Positions 35,348 to 43,581 of a stretch of 48,118 bases of DNA are shown piece by piece. Position 1 is the stretch's first letter. Each line of letters begins with the position of its first letter. The notes below the pieces were generated by a model. The model saw nothing but the letters and a program-made list of their open reading frames with translations, did not search any database and had not been told where the DNA came from. The position numbers were made by a program, and so were the translations under genes. The DNA lies in assembly GCF_900129085.1 (NCBI RefSeq), contig NZ_FQUF01000021.1, positions 1-48,118 of the forward strand, given 5' to 3'. This stretch comes from Atopostipes suicloacalis DSM 15692. Lineage in GTDB: Bacteria > Bacillota > Bacilli > Lactobacillales > Carnobacteriaceae_A.

Positions 35348-35376
35348 ATTTTAGCAATTATTATGCGCTGTGTCAA
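35348..35376 (-). promoter_or_regulatory. Promoter of tRNA-Leu(GAG)
   Basis: On the minus strand TTGACA (35376-35371), a 17-base spacer and TAAAAT (35353-35348) lie about 20 bases before the mature tRNA start. This is close to the sigma-A consensus. Confidence 0.8.
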
Positions 35377-35413
35377 TTTCATTTTACGTGTTTCTATTAA
35401 AAGGTGTTGCTAC

Positions 35414-35454
35414 AAAAAAATAACCCTACTGTTTAAATTGAAGTAGGGTTATTT
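35414..35454 (-). terminator. Terminator of the DUF378 gene
   Basis: AAATAACCCTACT (35418-35430) pairs with AGTAGGGTTATTT (35442-35454). On the minus strand it runs into a stretch of T. It separates the DUF378 gene from the tRNA. Confidence 0.85.
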
Positions 35455-35480
35455 CTGTTCGAATAAAAGTTGAACAATTT

Positions 35481-35693
35481 CTATCTATTTACGTTTGTTC
35501 TGTTGATATTTCCGAAAAATTTCAAGCAGTAAAGTGCACTAAGACCTACAAGAACATAGACGATTTTAGCTAAGAGTGCGGTTTGACCACCAAAAATAGA
35601 AGCAACTAAATCAAATTCAAAAAGACCGACCAATAGCCAGTTCAATCCACCAATGATTGTAAGAGCTAAGGCAATATTATCTAATGTTTTCAT
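35481..35693 (-). CDS. DUF378 small membrane protein (YuzA-like)
   Basis: 70-residue protein with two hydrophobic helices and the family pattern NIALALTIIGGLNWLLVGLF, then VYVLVGLSALY. I chose the ATG at 35693 with AAGGAG nine bases upstream; the open frame upstream to 35825 lacks a ribosome site and overlaps the region of the small-RNA promoter. The function of the family is not known. Related proteins are often seen among stress genes. Confidence 0.82.
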   Translation of the reverse strand: MKTLDNIALALTIIGGLNWLLVGLFEFDLVASIFGGQTALLAKIVYVLVGLSALYCLKFFGNINRTNVNR

Positions 35694-35804
35694 AAGATTC
35701 ATCTCCTTTCTTATTTGGTGAGTTAAATATAGCATGGAGATAAAACGCTTACTAACCATAAGCCCTAAAAATAAAACAAAAGAACCATTATTATCAAAAA
35801 TCCC

Positions 35805-35833
35805 TTGTGTTCTACGAATGACCATGCTATACT
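35805..35833 (+). promoter_or_regulatory. Promoter of a small RNA
   Basis: TTGTGT at 35805-35810, an exact 17-base spacer and TATACT at 35828-35833. No start codon with a ribosome site follows before the terminator at 35989, so the transcript appears to be non-coding. Confidence 0.6.
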
Positions 35834-35839
35834 AGCAAT

Positions 35840-36016
35840 TGCTTATGCGATGAGCCGACCGAACGTTTGATTTATTTCAGATAGGTCATTTGCACATCAC
35901 TGCATGAGATTTGAATAGTGATGAAGAGACCGTGCTGTGAACACATCTCTTGTCTGATTAAATGAAAATTTAATAGATTGCCAGCTAGCGTAGACGAGAC
36001 CTGTCTACGTTTTTTT
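35840..36016 (+). ncRNA. Predicted independent small RNA of about 177 nt
   Basis: The transcript should start near 35840 and end in the T run at 36010-36016 after the hairpin CGTAGAC (35989-35995)/GTCTACG (36003-36009). Internal stems can be drawn: CATCACT 35895-35901 with AGTGATG 35917-35923; AAGAGA 35924-35929 with TCTCTT 35946-35951 plus an inner GTG/CAC; and ATTAAAT 35957-35963 with ATTTAAT 35968-35974 capped by a GAAA tetraloop. No open reading frame of useful length is present. I do not recognise the family. Size fits 6S RNA, but I could not draw the single long bulged rod that defines 6S. Confidence 0.55.
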
Positions 36017-36212
36017 GTTTTCCCAGCACTTTTTCAATCATTTTAAATTAAAGATAAAAGAATTAACGTCTTGTTTATAGCTAAAAATATTGTTTAAAAA
36101 TCTATTTATCAAAAAAAAGATTCTTTCAAGGCTAATTGCTTTATTAATAAAAAAATTATTCCTATACTAGACTTATCATTAGATAAATAAATTATTAGAG
36201 GAGAGGATATTT

Positions 36213-37523
36213 ATGAACCAATTGCAGAATACATGGAATTATTTTGCAGGAGCCTTGCCGAGTTTGCTTGGCGGAATTGTATTAATATTAGTTGCTTGGC
36301 TGATTGCTACTTTAGTAAAGAAAGGAACTACTAAAGGATTAAGAGCAGCCGATATGGATAACCGATTAGTTGGATGGGGGGCTGCACAATCCGAAGAACA
36401 AGGTGCTCATATGATCGACATGCTAGGACAAGTTTTATATTACTTAGTATGGGTGTTGTTCTTACCAGGAATCTTTGAAACCTTTGGCTTAACTTCTGTA
36501 GCACAACCGATTCAAAATATGATGCATACGGCATTAGCTTTTGTACCGAATCTGTTAGCCGCTATAGTTTTAGTTGTGATTGCTGTAGTCGTTGGTAAAT
36601 TTGTTCGAAATTTAGTGTATAACTTAGCTTTAACCTTAAACATTGATCGTTGGATCTCTAAATTAACAGGACAAACTGATCGTTCAACATCAGGTAGAAC
36701 TGCGCAAGGTGAAGCAACTGATGCAGCCTCTACATACAAAGAGAATAAAGATTCAATCGCTAAAGTATTAGCTAACATTGTTTACGTCCTAATTCTGATT
36801 CCTATTTTAACGGTAGCTTTAGAAGTATTAGGTATTCGTTCCATTTCAGAACCAATTATTCTTGTTCTAAACTCTATTATGGCAGCTATTCCTAATATCC
36901 TAGTCGCTGTTATTCTTTTAGCGGTAGGTATGGCAGTTGCAAAATTTGTAGGGGATATGGTTAAGAATTTACTACAAGGAACTGGAATTAATAATCTAAC
37001 AGATAGTGTCGATGTTTCTGGAGTAGAAAAACTAGATCTTGCCAAAGTTATCGGTCAAGTCGTTTCTGGTTTAATCGGTTTATTCTTCTTCGTTGAAGCT
37101 TTAAATGCACTAAACTTACAAGTCTTAAATGCAATTGGTGCAGCAATTATTGCCTACTTACCAAATGTGATCTTTGCTTTAATTATTCTAGGCTTAGGAC
37201 TCATTGGAGGACAATGGATAGGTAATCTATTTACTCGTTCATCCGGAAGCCGTTGGGCAGGTCGACTTGTTCAATACCTCCTAGTTGCTTTCTCACTATT
37301 TATGGTATTAGATCAACTAAACTTTGCAAGTAGCATTGTAAATACCGCCTTTATCTTTATTATCGGAGGAGTGGCCGTTGCCTTTGCTCTAGCCTTTGGA
37401 TTAGGTGGACGTGACTTTGCTCGAAAACAACTTGAAAAATTAGATGACAAAGTAGACAAAGAAAAAAAGAAAGATGAGTCACCAGGTGCTGACCAAAAAG
37501 AACCTTCTGACTTTGACATGTAA
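36213..37523 (+). CDS. Mechanosensitive-type channel with repeated TM-helix domains
   Basis: 436-residue membrane protein of the small-conductance mechanosensitive-like group built from TM_helix repeats (pfam05552-like). At least three repeats are seen, each with a pattern like LPSLLGGIVLILVAWLIA, VPNLLAAIVLVVIAVVVGKF and IPNILVAVILLAVGMAVAKF. About ten hydrophobic helices precede a charged, Lys- and Asp-rich C-terminal tail. It lacks the MscS beta-domain. GAGGAGAGG precedes the ATG. Likely role is release or sensing under osmotic stress; only the family-level call is safe. Confidence 0.8.
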   Translation: MNQLQNTWNYFAGALPSLLGGIVLILVAWLIATLVKKGTTKGLRAADMDNRLVGWGAAQSEEQGAHMIDMLGQVLYYLVWVLFLPGIFETFGLTSVAQPIQNMMHTALAFVPNLLAAIVLVVIAVVVGKFVRNLVYNLALTLNIDRWISKLTGQTDRSTSGRTAQGEATDAASTYKENKDSIAKVLANIVYVLILIPILTVALEVLGIRSISEPIILVLNSIMAAIPNILVAVILLAVGMAVAKFVGDMVKNLLQGTGINNLTDSVDVSGVEKLDLAKVIGQVVSGLIGLFFFVEALNALNLQVLNAIGAAIIAYLPNVIFALIILGLGLIGGQWIGNLFTRSSGSRWAGRLVQYLLVAFSLFMVLDQLNFASSIVNTAFIFIIGGVAVAFALAFGLGGRDFARKQLEKLDDKVDKEKKKDESPGADQKEPSDFDM

Positions 37524-37555
37524 GCTAAGATAAAAAAAAAATAAATCCCAAATAA

Positions 37556-37595
37556 AAACGGTGAAGTCCTTTTAAAGGCTTCACCGTTTGTTTTT
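37556..37595. terminator. Bidirectional terminator between the channel and YdaT-like genes
   Basis: AAACGGTGAAG (37556-37566) pairs with CTTCACCGTTT (37579-37589), with T-rich sequence after it and A-rich sequence before it. Confidence 0.85.
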
Positions 37596-37596
37596 C

Positions 37597-38052
37597 TTAT
37601 TCTTTTGGTTTAGGCGTTTTCTTTTCTTGGAGCGATCCATCCTGCTTATAAATATGAACCGAACTCTTTTTATTTCTAGCCAAATCCTCAGCACGACCCA
37701 CCGCATCTTCTTTATACTCAAAGGTCTGATCCGGTCGTTTCGCACCTACCGTCTGTACCTTCCATTTATCGTCGTCATACTTCACTTCCACATCATTATC
37801 CACTAAATCTGGGTTTCCACTCTCATCATGCTTATCTCCCTTAGAAGGATCCGGCTCCTTTTCGTACGCCTTTTTCTCCTTCTCAGAAGCATTATCAAAC
37901 CAATCCCCCGCTTGCGACTGAGCAATCGGAATCAAACGGTCCTCATCATAACCCTCTTCTTCCAGTGCATTCGCAATATCAATCGCTTTTTTTCGCACAA
38001 GAGGATCCATATTTTTCATTGACGCTGGGTAATCATTCATATCCCATGGCAT
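37597..38052 (-). CDS. YdaT-like protein with a DUF2188 C-terminal domain
   Basis: 151-residue soluble, very hydrophilic protein. The N-terminus MPWDMNDYPASMKNMDPLVR resembles Bacillus YdaT. The C-terminal 65 residues (VEVKYDDDKWKVQTVG to VHIYKQDGSLQ) fit DUF2188. The middle is an acidic linker rich in Asp, Lys and Gly. YdaT is a general-stress protein in Bacillus, so a stress role is suggested but not shown here. TAGGAGGAG precedes the ATG. Confidence 0.75.
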   Translation of the reverse strand: MPWDMNDYPASMKNMDPLVRKKAIDIANALEEEGYDEDRLIPIAQSQAGDWFDNASEKEKKAYEKEPDPSKGDKHDESGNPDLVDNDVEVKYDDDKWKVQTVGAKRPDQTFEYKEDAVGRAEDLARNKKSSVHIYKQDGSLQEKKTPKPKE

Positions 38053-38206
38053 AAAAACTCCTCCTATTTCTTTCTACTATTAACTAAATTAAAACACGCC
38101 CACACAAAATATGCGAATACAACGCTTAGTCATTTCGGAAAGAGGGCAAATCTGATAGAATAAATCAGAAGAACCAAAGAAAACTCAAGGGCAAGGAGCA
38201 CATAAA

Positions 38207-39088
38207 ATGACAAAGATTCTAGTAATAGGTGGAACTCGCTTTTTTGGAAAGAAGGCAGTAGAACGACTCATTGAGCACGGCCATGAGGTTACGATTGCGA
38301 CTCGAGGGAATACGGAGCACGACTTTGGTGATCGCGTGCATCACGTTTTACTCGACGCTCACGATCGTAACCATCCAGGCTGGAAAGAGGTTGTGAATCA
38401 AAAATGGGAAGCCGTATTTAATAATGTGTGTTATACAAAAGAAGAGGCAAAGCTTTTAATTGATAAATTTACAAACGTCACACAGCAGCTGCATTTTACT
38501 TCTTCTATGGCCGTTTATTCAGGGGCGAAAGACGGCTATCAAGAAAGTGACTTTGATCCTTATACCTATAAAATTGATCCAACCATTGAAGTGGACTATG
38601 GAGAAGGTAAACGACAAGCAGAACAAGTGCTGTTTACTGAAGCGCCTTTTGAAGTGACAGCCTATCGTTTTCCGATTGTATTGGATCTTGATGATTATAC
38701 AGAACGCCTCCATTACTACGTTCAAAAAGCTCTAAATAATGAGACCATTCTTTTTGAAAAAGCAGAAGCTAAAATAAATTACATCAAAGGAACCACTGCT
38801 GCAGAATCCATTGTGTGGGCAATAGAAAATAAAAAAGAAGGAATTTATAACGTTAGTACAAGGGATGCCGTTACCATTCAAACCTTAATGGACTGGCTAG
38901 AAGAAGCCGTAGGGAAAGAGTTAACGGTAGATTATTCTGCAGAAAACAAAGCCGCTTCGCCATTTAGCGTCTCACACGATCAATATTTAATTTCTGATAA
39001 AATTGCTAACGAAGGCTTTAACTTAAAGAGTCTAGAAGAGTGGATGAAACCTTTAATGCAAGACTTAGTCGAAGAGCTGCGCGTCTAA
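38207..39088 (+). CDS. NAD(P)-dependent epimerase/dehydratase-like protein (SDR)
   Basis: 293-residue atypical/extended short-chain dehydrogenase. The N-terminal Rossmann nucleotide-binding motif is GGTRFFGKKAVERL (residues 8-21). A serine (TSSMAVYSG) and the YGEGKRQAEQ stretch hold the Ser-Tyr-Lys set. The C-terminal part is a substrate domain. It resembles proteins annotated as NAD-dependent epimerases of unknown substrate. AAGGAG precedes the ATG. It stands alone; the 40-bp repeats lie downstream. Confidence 0.82.
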   Translation: MTKILVIGGTRFFGKKAVERLIEHGHEVTIATRGNTEHDFGDRVHHVLLDAHDRNHPGWKEVVNQKWEAVFNNVCYTKEEAKLLIDKFTNVTQQLHFTSSMAVYSGAKDGYQESDFDPYTYKIDPTIEVDYGEGKRQAEQVLFTEAPFEVTAYRFPIVLDLDDYTERLHYYVQKALNNETILFEKAEAKINYIKGTTAAESIVWAIENKKEGIYNVSTRDAVTIQTLMDWLEEAVGKELTVDYSAENKAASPFSVSHDQYLISDKIANEGFNLKSLEEWMKPLMQDLVEELRV

Positions 39089-39122
39089 TCATTTTATTTA
39101 GAAACTGAATCAACTATTTTAT

Positions 39123-39322
39123 AAAATACGAGACATAATCCTAGAAAATGTCTCATAAGTCAAAAATACGAGACATAATCCTAGAAAAAGTCCCGCAAAT
39201 CAAAAATACGAGACATAATCTTAGAAAAAGTCCAGTAAATCAAAAATACGAGACATAATCTTAGAAAAAGTCTCATAAGTCAAAAATACGAGACATAATC
39301 CTAGAAAATGTCTCGTAAGTCA
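39123..39322. repeat. Five tandem 40-bp repeats, each able to form a hairpin
   Basis: Five contiguous units at exactly 40-base spacing start at 39123, 39163, 39203, 39243 and 39283. Every unit begins AAAATACGAGACATAATC, while the second half varies slightly. In units 1, 4 and 5 GAGAC pairs with GTCTC at the other end of the core (seven bases, GAGACAT/ATGTCTC, in units 1 and 5). Units 2 and 3 have GTCCC and GTCCA and a weaker stem. Forty is not a multiple of three, so it is not a coding repeat. There are no spacers, so it is not CRISPR. Confidence 0.92.
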
Positions 39323-39345
39323 GAATGTCAAAATAATTTTGAATG

Positions 39346-39382
39346 AAAAAAGACTGAAAGTCATTAGACTTCCAGTCTTTTT
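39346..39382. terminator. Bidirectional terminator between the SDR gene and spx
   Basis: AAAAAGACTG-A-AAGTC (39346-39362) pairs with GACTT-C-CAGTCTTTTT (39367-39382). It lies between the tandem repeats and the spx stop codon. Confidence 0.82.
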
Positions 39383-39417
39383 GGATTTGAGGCTATCCTC
39401 TAATAATGTATGAAAAA

Positions 39418-39828
39418 TTATGCAGTCTCAACTTCTTCAAGACGTTCGTGGATTTCAGCTAGTTCAATCTCACGAATTTCTCTAGGTAAGAACATGCGAA
39501 TTTCCTCTTCATTATAGCCAATTTGTAATCGACGATCGTCCATAATAATAGGGCGACGGATTAAACTCGGCTCTTCAATAAATAAATTTAATAATTCATT
39601 CATTGAAAGACTATCAATATCCACTTCCAAGTCTTGGTAGGCTTGAGAGCGATAGGAAATAATTTCTTCGGTACCTTCATCCGTTAACATCAAGATTTCT
39701 TTAATCTCGTCTTTAGATAATGGTTCATGATAGATGTTCTTTTCTTCATACCCTAGATTGTGTTCTTCCAACCAACTTTTCGCTTTCCTACATGAGGTAC
39801 AACTAGGTGATACATAAAGTTTTATCAT
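39418..39828 (-). CDS. spx: Transcriptional regulator Spx
   Basis: 136-residue ArsC/Spx-family protein. It has the redox switch CTSC (Cys10-Cys13), the RPII motif (RRPIIMDDRRLQIGYNEEEIR) and the length of Spx, which contacts the RNA polymerase alpha subunit during disulfide stress. The ATG at 39828 is chosen over the TTG at 39831; AAAGGAG lies nine bases upstream. Separate promoter at 39960. The C-terminal tail is longer and more acidic than in Bacillus Spx. Confidence 0.92.
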   Translation of the reverse strand: MIKLYVSPSCTSCRKAKSWLEEHNLGYEEKNIYHEPLSKDEIKEILMLTDEGTEEIISYRSQAYQDLEVDIDSLSMNELLNLFIEEPSLIRRPIIMDDRRLQIGYNEEEIRMFLPREIREIELAEIHERLEEVETA

Positions 39829-39959
39829 CAATATCTACTCCTTTGTTGAAAAGATCTCGCCCGATCATTTTGCTGAGTAGAAGAAGCCCGAGTATACAAA
39901 ATTATTAAGTTATATGTACGTCAAACTCCTTAAAATGCGAACGATTATTTCCAATTCTT

Positions 39960-39988
39960 ATTATACCCTGTAAAATAAGCGATATCAA
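39960..39988 (-). promoter_or_regulatory. Promoter of spx
   Basis: On the minus strand TTGATA (39988-39983), a 17-base spacer and TATAAT (39965-39960). It lies about 130 bases upstream of the ATG, giving a leader of about 125 bases. A second weaker pair, TTGACG and TATACT nearer the gene, has a 22-base spacer and is doubtful. The remaining stretch to 40134 shows nothing else. Confidence 0.7.
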
Positions 39989-40134
39989 GCCCTCATTAGG
40001 GGATATACAATTTTTCATCAAACATTCATACTTGTAACTAGTATGTAATAAATGTCAAGATAGGTAGAATTCTGTTTTAGGGGATGAAATATGATAAACT
40101 ATAACGAACAAAGAAAAATTATTTGAGGTGCTTT

Positions 40135-41046
40135 ATGAATCCATTATTTAAGTTTGTATTGAAATTAGCTTCTTCACCCAGAATTGATATGCAAGAGGAT
40201 TATATCTGGATTAGAAAGATGCAAAGTTTCTTTTCTAAAGATGTCAGCAATAAATATCGTGTTTTAGACGAAAAAATTTATTCGCTTGAAGAAGAGCACG
40301 AAATTCCTGTACGTGTATTTTTCCCAGATAAAATACTGCACGAAGAAAATATCATTTATATTCATGGAGGTGGCTGGGCGCTTGGGGATATTGATACCTA
40401 TACGCGAGCGTGTATGAATTTAGCCAATCATTTAGGGCGCCCTGTTTATTCTATAAATTATCGCTTAGCCCCTGAACATCCTTACCCTGCTGGTTTTAAT
40501 GACTGCCTTCGGGTGGTAAAAGTCTTGTTAAATTCAAAGAAAAATAATGAAAAAAGAAAATGGGTTCTGATGGGAGATTCAGCTGGAGGAAATCTGGTAG
40601 CTGCGGTAACTTTAAAATTGAAAGAAGAAAATGAAAAATTACCGGACAAACAAATCCTTTTATATCCACTGACTTATTGGGATCACTCTAGCGAGTCGCC
40701 TTTTAAATCGATGGCAACAAATGGTTATGATTATGGTTTGACGATTAAAAAAGTTCAAGAATATATGGAAATGTATGAACCGGATAAGGAAACGCGAAAA
40801 AGCCCTTTTATTGCGCCACTTATGGCTGAGGATTTGAGTGGACAGCCGGATGCATTAGTGATTACTTCTGAGTTTGATCCTTTACGGGATGAAGGCGAAG
40901 CGTATGGAAAAGCACTGAAAGAAGCAGGAAATCAAGTGGAGATTCATCGGTTATTGGACACGGTACATGGATTTATCAAATATCCGCCTTATTTAGAACC
41001 TGTCGAAAAAACCTATGCGTTTATCAATGAGTTTTTAAGTCATTAA
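40135..41046 (+). CDS. Alpha/beta hydrolase, HSL-family esterase
   Basis: 303-residue serine esterase of the hormone-sensitive-lipase family. The oxyanion motif is HGGGW, the nucleophile motif is GDSAGG (Ser149), the acidic residue lies in ITSEFDPLRDEG and the histidine in TVHGFIKYP. A short N-terminal helical cap precedes the fold; there is no signal peptide. The ATG at 40135 follows TTGAGGTG. It is the first gene of a three-gene unit with a condensation-like acyltransferase and a zinc-ribbon membrane protein. The substrate is unknown; short acyl esters are typical of the family. Confidence 0.88.
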   Translation: MNPLFKFVLKLASSPRIDMQEDYIWIRKMQSFFSKDVSNKYRVLDEKIYSLEEEHEIPVRVFFPDKILHEENIIYIHGGGWALGDIDTYTRACMNLANHLGRPVYSINYRLAPEHPYPAGFNDCLRVVKVLLNSKKNNEKRKWVLMGDSAGGNLVAAVTLKLKEENEKLPDKQILLYPLTYWDHSSESPFKSMATNGYDYGLTIKKVQEYMEMYEPDKETRKSPFIAPLMAEDLSGQPDALVITSEFDPLRDEGEAYGKALKEAGNQVEIHRLLDTVHGFIKYPPYLEPVEKTYAFINEFLSH

Positions 41047-41061
41047 GGAAGGAAGATTCTT

Positions 41062-42426
41062 TTGAACGAGAGAGAATGGTATCGATTAGACAATGCTTCA
41101 AATATCTTCTTGGCTACTCAAAATGAAATTGACACAAAAGTTTTTAGACTATCCGCAGAAATGACAGAAAAAGTAGAGCCCGAACTTCTTCAAATGGCTT
41201 TGAATACCACGTACGAAGAATATACGTTATTCCATAGCACCTTAAGACGAGGGTATTTTTGGTATTATTTGGAAAGGAGTGAGGTCAATCCAAGAGTAAA
41301 ATTCGAAACAGATCCTCCTGTTTCTCCAATTTATCAATCTGGAAGAAGAAATTTTTTATTTAGAGTATTGTATAGAGAAAATAGGATTCATTTAGAAGTC
41401 TTTCATGCTTTAACGGATGGAACGGGTGCATTATGGTTTTTTGAAGATTTATTAACGGAGTATGTAAAATTAAAACATCTAGAAAATGAAGAACACCCCT
41501 CTTTAAAAATAAAAAGAGAAAAAGAAAATTTAGAGGATAGTTTTAATCGTTATTTTAGAAAAGAAGATAGTCTAGCTTTGGATCGATTTACACGTCCGTT
41601 TAAACTTTTTTCTCATTCGAATGTAGAAGAAAAAGCTTCCGCGCAGAAATTTTTCCCACGCCCGCTTGAGCAACAGATTGATGAGAAAGTCTATCAGATT
41701 AAAGGAACTAAAACAGCAGATCATCGACCGAGAATTATCAACCTTGATCTGCCATTGAAGAAAACGCTTGAACTTGCTCGAGCCGAGAATGTTTCCTTAA
41801 CAATTTATTTAACGGCTTTGTATGTTCTTTCTGTTTATATGACGAGTAAAGAACAGCGTAAGGAGACAACGATTAGTGTATCTATCCCCATTAATTTGCG
41901 ACAGTTTTTTCCTTCAGTGACGGTTCGAAATTTTTTTAGTACAACTAAAGTGGCTTATACGTTTAAAAAAACGGAAGAACCCTCACTAAGTAAGATCTGT
42001 CAAGAGCTGGATCAGCAATTTCAAAAGAAACTAGAAAAAGAAGCTTTGGAGAACCGTTTGCGAAAGCTGATTGATTATGAATATAATCCTGCGGCCCGGA
42101 TTATCTTGCGCCCGATTAAGGATTTAGTTTTAAAAGTAATCAATCAATTAAATAATCGAAAAATTACTGGAGCGATGTCAAATTTAGGAAGAGTGGACTT
42201 ACCTAAACAGATTAGTCCTTATGTAAAAGATTTTAATTTTTATACCTCTGTTATTCGCCCTCAATTTTGCATGATTAGTTACCGAAATCAGTTAAATGTA
42301 ACTTTTACAAGCCCTTATACGGAGACGAATATTGTTCAATGGTTTGTTCGCTATCTTACGCAAAAAGGATTAGAGGTAAGTATAGATGTTAATAAAGTGA
42401 CACGAGAGGAGCTGCAGGAATTATGA
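41062..42426 (+). CDS. Condensation-domain-like O-acyltransferase
   Basis: 454-residue protein resembling the condensation/wax-ester-synthase/alcohol-acetyltransferase superfamily. The motif FHALTDGTGALWFFEDLL corresponds to the catalytic HHxxxDG pattern, although only one His of the pair is present (FHALTDG). A second motif, NLRQFFPSVTVRNFFST, matches the N-terminal-to-C-terminal half linker of such enzymes. No carrier-protein or adenylation domain is nearby. TTG start with AAGGAAGG upstream. Its stop overlaps the next start (ATGA). It probably transfers an acyl group to an alcohol, sugar or lipid; the donor is unknown. Confidence 0.65.
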   Translation: MNEREWYRLDNASNIFLATQNEIDTKVFRLSAEMTEKVEPELLQMALNTTYEEYTLFHSTLRRGYFWYYLERSEVNPRVKFETDPPVSPIYQSGRRNFLFRVLYRENRIHLEVFHALTDGTGALWFFEDLLTEYVKLKHLENEEHPSLKIKREKENLEDSFNRYFRKEDSLALDRFTRPFKLFSHSNVEEKASAQKFFPRPLEQQIDEKVYQIKGTKTADHRPRIINLDLPLKKTLELARAENVSLTIYLTALYVLSVYMTSKEQRKETTISVSIPINLRQFFPSVTVRNFFSTTKVAYTFKKTEEPSLSKICQELDQQFQKKLEKEALENRLRKLIDYEYNPAARIILRPIKDLVLKVINQLNNRKITGAMSNLGRVDLPKQISPYVKDFNFYTSVIRPQFCMISYRNQLNVTFTSPYTETNIVQWFVRYLTQKGLEVSIDVNKVTREELQEL

Positions 42427-43100
42427 GTTATTGTTCTCATTGTGAAGCGACTGTAAAAGGAGATTGGTCACATTGTCCGTTATGTCAGACAACTTTGGTT
42501 CAGAAAGATTCAAAAGATTCAACGAAAGAACAAAACACCTCTTTTCCAAATATTCCTTTACGGTTTAATCGTGAAAAAGCACTCCAATCTTTTTTGAGAT
42601 ATTCTTTAGTGATTGTTTTATTCTATTTTATTGTTCAATATTTTTGGACATTTGAATTCTTTGGCTTGGAATACGTGATATTAGGGCTGATGGTCACTTG
42701 GACAAATATTGTTTTCCTAGTGAGAAAAAGAAGGAATCTTGCAAAAGCGATTAATTATATCCTGTTTTTTGTTTCGATAGTGAGTATTTATATGGACTAT
42801 CTCAGAGGATGGAGAGGCTGGTCGATTACCTTTGTTGTTCCGATTTTAAGTATATCTTCTCTAATTGCAATATCGATTTCGATTCGAGTAGTTCGTTTAA
42901 AAGTGGAAGATTATGTATTGTATCTTCAATTAGCAGCGATGGTCGGGATTGTGCCTTTAATATTTTTACTGATGGGGTGGACGGGAGATCCATTACCCAG
43001 TATCGTTTCGGTGGTTTTCAGTTTCAGTTTGTTTGTTTTTATATTGATACGATACCGAAGAAAAGTGATGAAGGAACTTCAAAAAAGAATGCATATTTAA
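42423..43100 (+). CDS. Zinc-ribbon membrane protein, DUF6320-like
   Basis: 225-residue protein. The N-terminus holds two CxxC pairs (YCSHC and HCPLC, residues about 4-21) that form a zinc ribbon. A polar linker follows, then about five to six hydrophobic helices from residue 58 to the basic C-terminus. It is translationally coupled to the acyltransferase gene. I recall similar proteins next to the same two partners, annotated DUF6320; the number is from memory. It could be a membrane scaffold or exporter for the product of the unit. Confidence 0.6.
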   Translation: MSYCSHCEATVKGDWSHCPLCQTTLVQKDSKDSTKEQNTSFPNIPLRFNREKALQSFLRYSLVIVLFYFIVQYFWTFEFFGLEYVILGLMVTWTNIVFLVRKRRNLAKAINYILFFVSIVSIYMDYLRGWRGWSITFVVPILSISSLIAISISIRVVRLKVEDYVLYLQLAAMVGIVPLIFLLMGWTGDPLPSIVSVVFSFSLFVFILIRYRRKVMKELQKRMHI

Positions 43101-43225
43101 TTTAAAACTTGTCTCTGTAATCTTTTCTTTATAAATTCGTTTATTTGTCTCTGCCTTATTACTGTTATTTCATAATGTTTGGTTTATAATTATCATAGAA
43201 GGAAAAATACGAGGAGGAATGTAAA

Positions 43226-43525
43226 ATGTTTGAACAACTTAAGAAATTAGCGATGATTGGTATTGGCGGAACTGCGTTAGCAATGGATAAGGTTTCAGAG
43301 TATGTTGATGAGCTAGTCAGTCAAGGAAAATTAACCGTTGAAGAAGGAAAGAAACTAACAGAAGAACTGATCCAAAGTAAGAAAGAAGAAGTTAGTGAAA
43401 AAGATCGTGCAGAGATTGAATCTGTTCTTTTAGAAATGAATATTGCTCAAAGAAAAGATATAGAACAATTGGAACAACGAATTCAAGAATTAGAAACAGA
43501 ATTAAGTAAAGATAAAGAAGACTAA
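43226..43525 (+). CDS. Small helical protein upstream of the UbiB-type kinase
   Basis: 99-residue protein: a short hydrophobic N-terminus (LAMIGIGGTALAMDKV) and then a strongly charged coiled coil up to the end. It resembles the small polyhydroxyalkanoate-granule/phasin-like proteins that often precede an AarF/UbiB gene. GAGGAGG precedes the ATG, and it lies 56 bases before the kinase gene, probably in one transcript. The function is unknown. Confidence 0.65.
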   Translation: MFEQLKKLAMIGIGGTALAMDKVSEYVDELVSQGKLTVEEGKKLTEELIQSKKEEVSEKDRAEIESVLLEMNIAQRKDIEQLEQRIQELETELSKDKED

Positions 43526-43581
43526 ATTGAACCATTGATTTTATCGAGAGGGCTTGTAAAGTTTTCTTAAAGGAGGCGGCA

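Noticed and set aside
35840-36016. 6S RNA
   Set aside because: The size fits, but I could not fold it into one long bulged rod; several separate hairpins fit better. Kept as an unknown small RNA.
39123-39322. CRISPR array
   Set aside because: Repeats are contiguous at 40-base spacing with no unique spacers and no cas genes nearby.
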